From Acidaminobacter sp. JC074 (GTDB lineage Bacteria > Bacillota > Clostridia > Peptostreptococcales > Acidaminobacteraceae): 64,000 bases of DNA. The position numbers and the translations under genes are program-made. The notes under the pieces were generated by a model. It saw only the letters and a list, made by a program, of their open reading frames with translations, made no database searches and was not told the origin of the DNA. Positions within the stretch are counted from its first letter, which is position 1. Every line of letters begins with the position of its first letter. Shown piece by piece: positions 61,122-64,000 of this stretch. Location of the stretch: NCBI RefSeq assembly GCF_022496765.1, contig NZ_VANV01000004.1:62001-126000 (forward strand). Reading direction: 5' to 3'.

Positions 61122-62140
61122 AAAAGGTTGTAACAATGGGCGAAATTATGTTGAGACTTTCAACGCCAGGTTATTCTAGATTTACTCAAACTGATTCGTT
61201 TGATGTGGTTTATGGTGGTGGTGAAGCCAATGTTGCAGTATCATTAGCCAATTATGGTTTTGAACCTTACTTTGTTTCAAAGCTTCCAAAGAATCCAATT
61301 GGTGATGCAGCTGTAAACAGCTTAAGAAGATTTGGTGTAAATACAGATTATATCACAAGAGGTGGCGATAGAGTTGGTATTTACTTCTTAGAAACAGGTG
61401 CGTCAATGAGACCTTCTAAGGTGGTTTATGATAGAGCAGGTTCAGCAATTGCTGAAGCGACGGCTGAAGACTTTGACTTTGATACTATCTTCGAAGGCGC
61501 TGAGTGGTTCCATTTTTCAGGTATCACACCAGCACTTTCTAAAGAAGCGGCAGACTTAACAGAAAAAGCTTTAATTGCTGCTAAAAAGCACGGTGTTACA
61601 GTTAGTGTAGATTTAAACTACAGAAAAAAATTATGGACAGAAGCTGAAGCAAAGGCATGTATGACTAAGCTTATGCAATATGTGGATGTATGTATTGGTA
61701 ATGAAGAAGATGCTGAAAAAGTTCTAGGCTTCAAACCAGGCCAAACAGATGTTACGACAGGCGAATTAGAACTAGATGGTTACAAGTCTATCTTCAAGCA
61801 AATGAAAGAAGCCTTTGACTTTAAATATGTTGTTTCGACCCTTAGAGAATCCCATTCAGCTTCTGACAATGGTTGGTCAGCACTTATTTATGACGGTAAT
61901 GAGTATTACCATTCTAAGCACTACGATGTAAGAATTGTCGATCGAGTAGGTGGCGGTGATTCATTTGCAGGTGGTTTGATTTATGGTATACTAGAGAAAG
62001 ATAATTTCAAAGATGCATTAGAGTTTGCAGTTGCTGCTTCTGCTCTAAAGCATACAATTCCAGGAGACTATAACATGGTTTCTGTTGAAGAAGTAGAAGC
62101 CCTAGCTGGTGGCGATGCTTCTGGTAGAGTACAAAGATAG
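61118..62140 (+). CDS. kdgK: 2-keto-3-deoxygluconate kinase
   Basis: It is a PfkB-family sugar kinase that phosphorylates 2-keto-3-deoxygluconate to the substrate of KdgA. 340 residues. The N-terminal GGGEANVAVSLANYG and the C-terminal active-site motif VGGGDSFAGGLIYG with the catalytic aspartate are intact. ATG 61118 overlaps the kdgA stop, and AAGGAGG lies just before. Upstream of this pathway, GH105-type hydrolases (such as the one at 44299) release the unsaturated uronate from which ketodeoxygluconate derives, but the intervening isomerase/reductase genes are outside this window. Confidence 0.93.
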   Translation: MKKVVTMGEIMLRLSTPGYSRFTQTDSFDVVYGGGEANVAVSLANYGFEPYFVSKLPKNPIGDAAVNSLRRFGVNTDYITRGGDRVGIYFLETGASMRPSKVVYDRAGSAIAEATAEDFDFDTIFEGAEWFHFSGITPALSKEAADLTEKALIAAKKHGVTVSVDLNYRKKLWTEAEAKACMTKLMQYVDVCIGNEEDAEKVLGFKPGQTDVTTGELELDGYKSIFKQMKEAFDFKYVVSTLRESHSASDNGWSALIYDGNEYYHSKHYDVRIVDRVGGGDSFAGGLIYGILEKDNFKDALEFAVAASALKHTIPGDYNMVSVEEVEALAGGDASGRVQR

Positions 62141-62142
62141 TT

Positions 62143-62172
62143 AAAAGCCAATCATCGTATTGGCTTTCTTTT
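62143..62172 (+). terminator. Terminator of kdgA-kdgK
   Basis: Stem AAAGCCAAT / ATTGGCTTT with loop CATCGT, followed by CTTTTG. The PHP gene begins 18 nt later. Confidence 0.75.
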
Positions 62173-62189
62173 GTATTAAGGAGGATAAT

Positions 62190-62795
62190 GTGAAAATCGA
62201 TTTGCACGTACACAGTAAAGAATATTCAGCTTGTTCCAGTCAAAGTATATATGAACAGGTTCAAGCTGGCATTGATAAGGGGCTAGATGGCTTGGTATTT
62301 ACCAATCACCATAAGTTTTTAGATAAAGAACTTATTGAGGCCCTTAATGAATCTTATGCTCCTTTTAAAGTTTTTAATGGTATAGAAATCACTGTATCCA
62401 CACCGAGAGGTTCTGAAGATATTTTAGTTATCGGCCTTCATGATAAAAGACTTGAAAGTTCAGAGTGGATTTATGAAGACCTCCATGAGTTTGTGACAGA
62501 GTCAGGTGGCTTTATAGGTCTTGCACATCCTTATAGGTTTCAAGATTACATTGCAGTAGACGTTGAAAATTTCAAACCTCATGCCATTGAAGTATCTTCA
62601 AGTAACTTAAAGGACGAAGATATTGATAAGCGCATAAGTTTGGCAAATAAATTATCATGTCATATAATGAGCAACTCTGATGGTCATCATAATGGTGCAA
62701 TAGGCTCATATTTCAATATCTTTTTAGATCCAATTGCTAATGAAAAAGACTTGGTCCAAGCTTTAATAGGTGGTAGATTTATGATAAAAGAATAG
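62190..62795 (+). CDS. PHP-domain metal-dependent phosphoesterase-like protein
   Basis: 201 residues. KIDLHVHSKEYSAC at the N-terminus supplies the HxH metal pair, FTNHH a second ligand cluster, then GIEITV, LAHPYR and SNSDGHH near the C-terminus, all in PHP-family order. The family includes phosphatases and nucleases; this short form has no known substrate. The start is GTG 62190, five bases after AAGGAGG; an upstream ATG falls in the terminator. It could be expressed by readthrough from kdgK. Confidence 0.85.
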   Translation: MKIDLHVHSKEYSACSSQSIYEQVQAGIDKGLDGLVFTNHHKFLDKELIEALNESYAPFKVFNGIEITVSTPRGSEDILVIGLHDKRLESSEWIYEDLHEFVTESGGFIGLAHPYRFQDYIAVDVENFKPHAIEVSSSNLKDEDIDKRISLANKLSCHIMSNSDGHHNGAIGSYFNIFLDPIANEKDLVQALIGGRFMIKE

Positions 62796-62822
62796 TATTC
62801 TCTATATAATAAAAGTAATATA

Positions 62823-62921
62823 TTATTCGTATGATAAAAGTTAAAATAATTTACTTTATTCATATGTAAAAAGTCAAATATACATATATTATTCCTATGA
62901 ATAAAGTTGAAGTTTGCTCTG
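62823..62921. repeat. Three 33-bp-spaced direct repeats
   Basis: TTATTCGTATGATAAAAGTT (62823), TTATTCATATGTAAAAAGTC (62856) and TTATTCCTATGAATAAAGTT (62889) start exactly 33 bp apart. A diverged fourth copy may precede at about 62796. The stretch lies between the PHP gene and the ATPase gene and has no coding frame. Confidence 0.6.
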
Positions 62922-62954
62922 TGTAATGATAAAATGTTGGTGAGGAGTGGTACA

Positions 62955-64000
62955 ATGAAAAGAAGATTAACTGCTGATTTACTGAAGTGGAAGCAAGAAA
63001 GCGCTAGAAAACCTTTGATGGTTATTGGCGCAAGGCAAGTTGGCAAGACATACAGCATTAATGAGTTTTGCACAGAACAATACCAGGAGTATATATATTT
63101 AAATCTCGATAAAGACAAGGATATAGTACAAATATTTGAAGAGTCTATTGATCCTGATGAAATAATAAGGAATTTGGGGTTATATAGAGGAAAAGCTATA
63201 GATGCAAGCAATACGATAATATTTATTGATGAAGTTCAAGTTTCAGAAAGAGCCATAACATCTTTAAAATATTTTGCTGAACATAAGTTGGATTATAAAA
63301 TAATTGTAGCTGGATCTCTATTAGGTGTGGCTTTAAATAGGTTTAAGAGTTCTTATCCAGTTGGTAAAGTAGAGCGTTTGTATATGTATCCTATGGATTT
63401 CGAAGAGTTTCTATGGGCAATTGATGAGAAAATGCTGTCTGATGAAATTAAAAAACATTTTACTTTGGATCAGAAGATATTTAATGTGATACACGAAAAA
63501 CTCTTAAAGTTATACAAAGATTTTTTGTATGTTGGTGGCATGCCAGAGTCAGTATTATCATATAAAGAAGCTAAAGGTGACTTGAATCACTATAACAGCA
63601 AGATAAAGAAAACCATCATTGAGGATTACATAGCTGATATGAGTAAATACACAACAAATGCGGAATCTATTAAGGTGAATCAAGTTTATCAATCGATTCC
63701 TATTCAGCTAGGCAGTGATAATCATAGGTTTAACTATAAGCTGGTATCTGATAAAGGCAAGAAAGCTTATTTTGGTACTGCTATTGAGTGGTTGATACAA
63801 AGCAAACTTGTTCACAAAGTTACTTTAATTGAAACACCTAAAATACCCTTAAAGGCCTATCATAAAGAAAATATGTTCAAAGTTTATATGAATGATGTTG
63901 GTCTGTTGATGGAGCTAGCCGATATGACACCATTAGATATAAATGCATCAGGTTCAAAGCTATACTCAGGTATGATAACGGAAAATTATGTTGCTCAAAT
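62955..64000 (+). CDS. AAA-family ATPase with DUF4143 domain (3' end missing)
   Basis: The frame is open to the right edge; 348 residues are visible. MKRRLTADLLKWKQE opens the protein, followed by Walker A IGARQVGKTYS (about residues 24-33) and Walker B IIFIDEVQVS with the sensor IVAGSLLGVALN. It is a paralogue of the ATPase at 9727 (shared ARQVGKT, SERA, SLKYFAE, AGSLLGVA, LNRF, PVGKV). The downstream nuclease-like part is outside the window. GAGGAG precedes ATG 62955. Function unknown. Confidence 0.85.
   Translation, partial: MKRRLTADLLKWKQESARKPLMVIGARQVGKTYSINEFCTEQYQEYIYLNLDKDKDIVQIFEESIDPDEIIRNLGLYRGKAIDASNTIIFIDEVQVSERAITSLKYFAEHKLDYKIIVAGSLLGVALNRFKSSYPVGKVERLYMYPMDFEEFLWAIDEKMLSDEIKKHFTLDQKIFNVIHEKLLKLYKDFLYVGGMPESVLSYKEAKGDLNHYNSKIKKTIIEDYIADMSKYTTNAESIKVNQVYQSIPIQLGSDNHRFNYKLVSDKGKKAYFGTAIEWLIQSKLVHKVTLIETPKIPLKAYHKENMFKVYMNDVGLLMELADMTPLDINASGSKLYSGMITENYVAQ

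Noticed and set aside
62823-62921. 33-bp-spaced repeats as a CRISPR array
   Set aside because: The repeats are imperfect, spacers would be only about 13 bp, AT-only and similar to each other, and there are no cas genes.

Overview
The window is AT-rich, with tightly packed genes, strong AGGAGG-type ribosome sites and many TTG/GTG starts. Gene content (B12-dependent lysine fermentation, S-layer homology proteins, MocR, PucR and IclR regulators, heterodimeric ABC exporter, DUF969/DUF979 pair) points to an anaerobic, amino-acid-fermenting, S-layer-bearing Gram-positive of the class Clostridia. No rRNA, tRNA, CRISPR array, insertion sequence or prophage was seen. Genus assignment is not possible from the sequence alone.

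Left part (1-11.1 kb): the 3' end of a membrane-anchored alpha/beta hydrolase, then a six-gene lysine fermentation operon (kdd-kamA-kamB-kamC-kamD-kamE). It is preceded by a textbook sigma-54 promoter and a large palindrome that could bind an enhancer-binding activator. The pathway's later genes (kce, kal, CoA transferase) are not in the window. A YcxB-like membrane protein and a DUF4143 ATPase follow.

11-26.7 kb: a TetR regulator diverges from a peptide/amino-acid utilisation operon (sodium:solute symporter, very large M14 metallopeptidase, DUF969, DUF979), with two tandem palindromic operators at the promoter. Then come an ArchATPase/DUF234 protein, an ABC exporter pair, YkvA and DUF1904 proteins, a MATE exporter, and a small ECF-like sigma factor with a membrane partner.

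26.7-37 kb: an orphan sensor kinase with a periplasmic solute-binding domain, a membrane-anchored unknown, then a surface locus: two paralogous SLH proteins flanking a rhodanese, and a 1662-residue exoprotein. A second, analogous surface locus (51.6-59.6 kb) pairs an SLH protein with a 2287-residue protein made largely of IPT/TIG-like repeats.

37-51.6 kb: two paralogous amino-acid modules, each an aminotransferase plus an ornithine-cyclodeaminase/mu-crystallin family protein. One also has a threonine-dehydratase-like enzyme and a divergent PucR regulator; the other has a PhzF protein and a divergent MocR regulator with two direct-repeat operators. Between them lie a degenerate SDR, a possible nuclease-fold protein, a TetR with a four-helix membrane protein, and a GH105 hydrolase followed by a probable toroid-fold polysaccharide enzyme.

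59.6-64 kb: an IclR regulator and a kdgA-kdgK operon for 2-keto-3-deoxygluconate use, with GAAAC/GTTTC operators inside and after its promoter. This fits the GH105 enzyme, since both belong to pectin/uronate breakdown. A PHP-domain protein follows, then a group of 33-bp-spaced direct repeats in front of a DUF4143 ATPase cut by the right edge.
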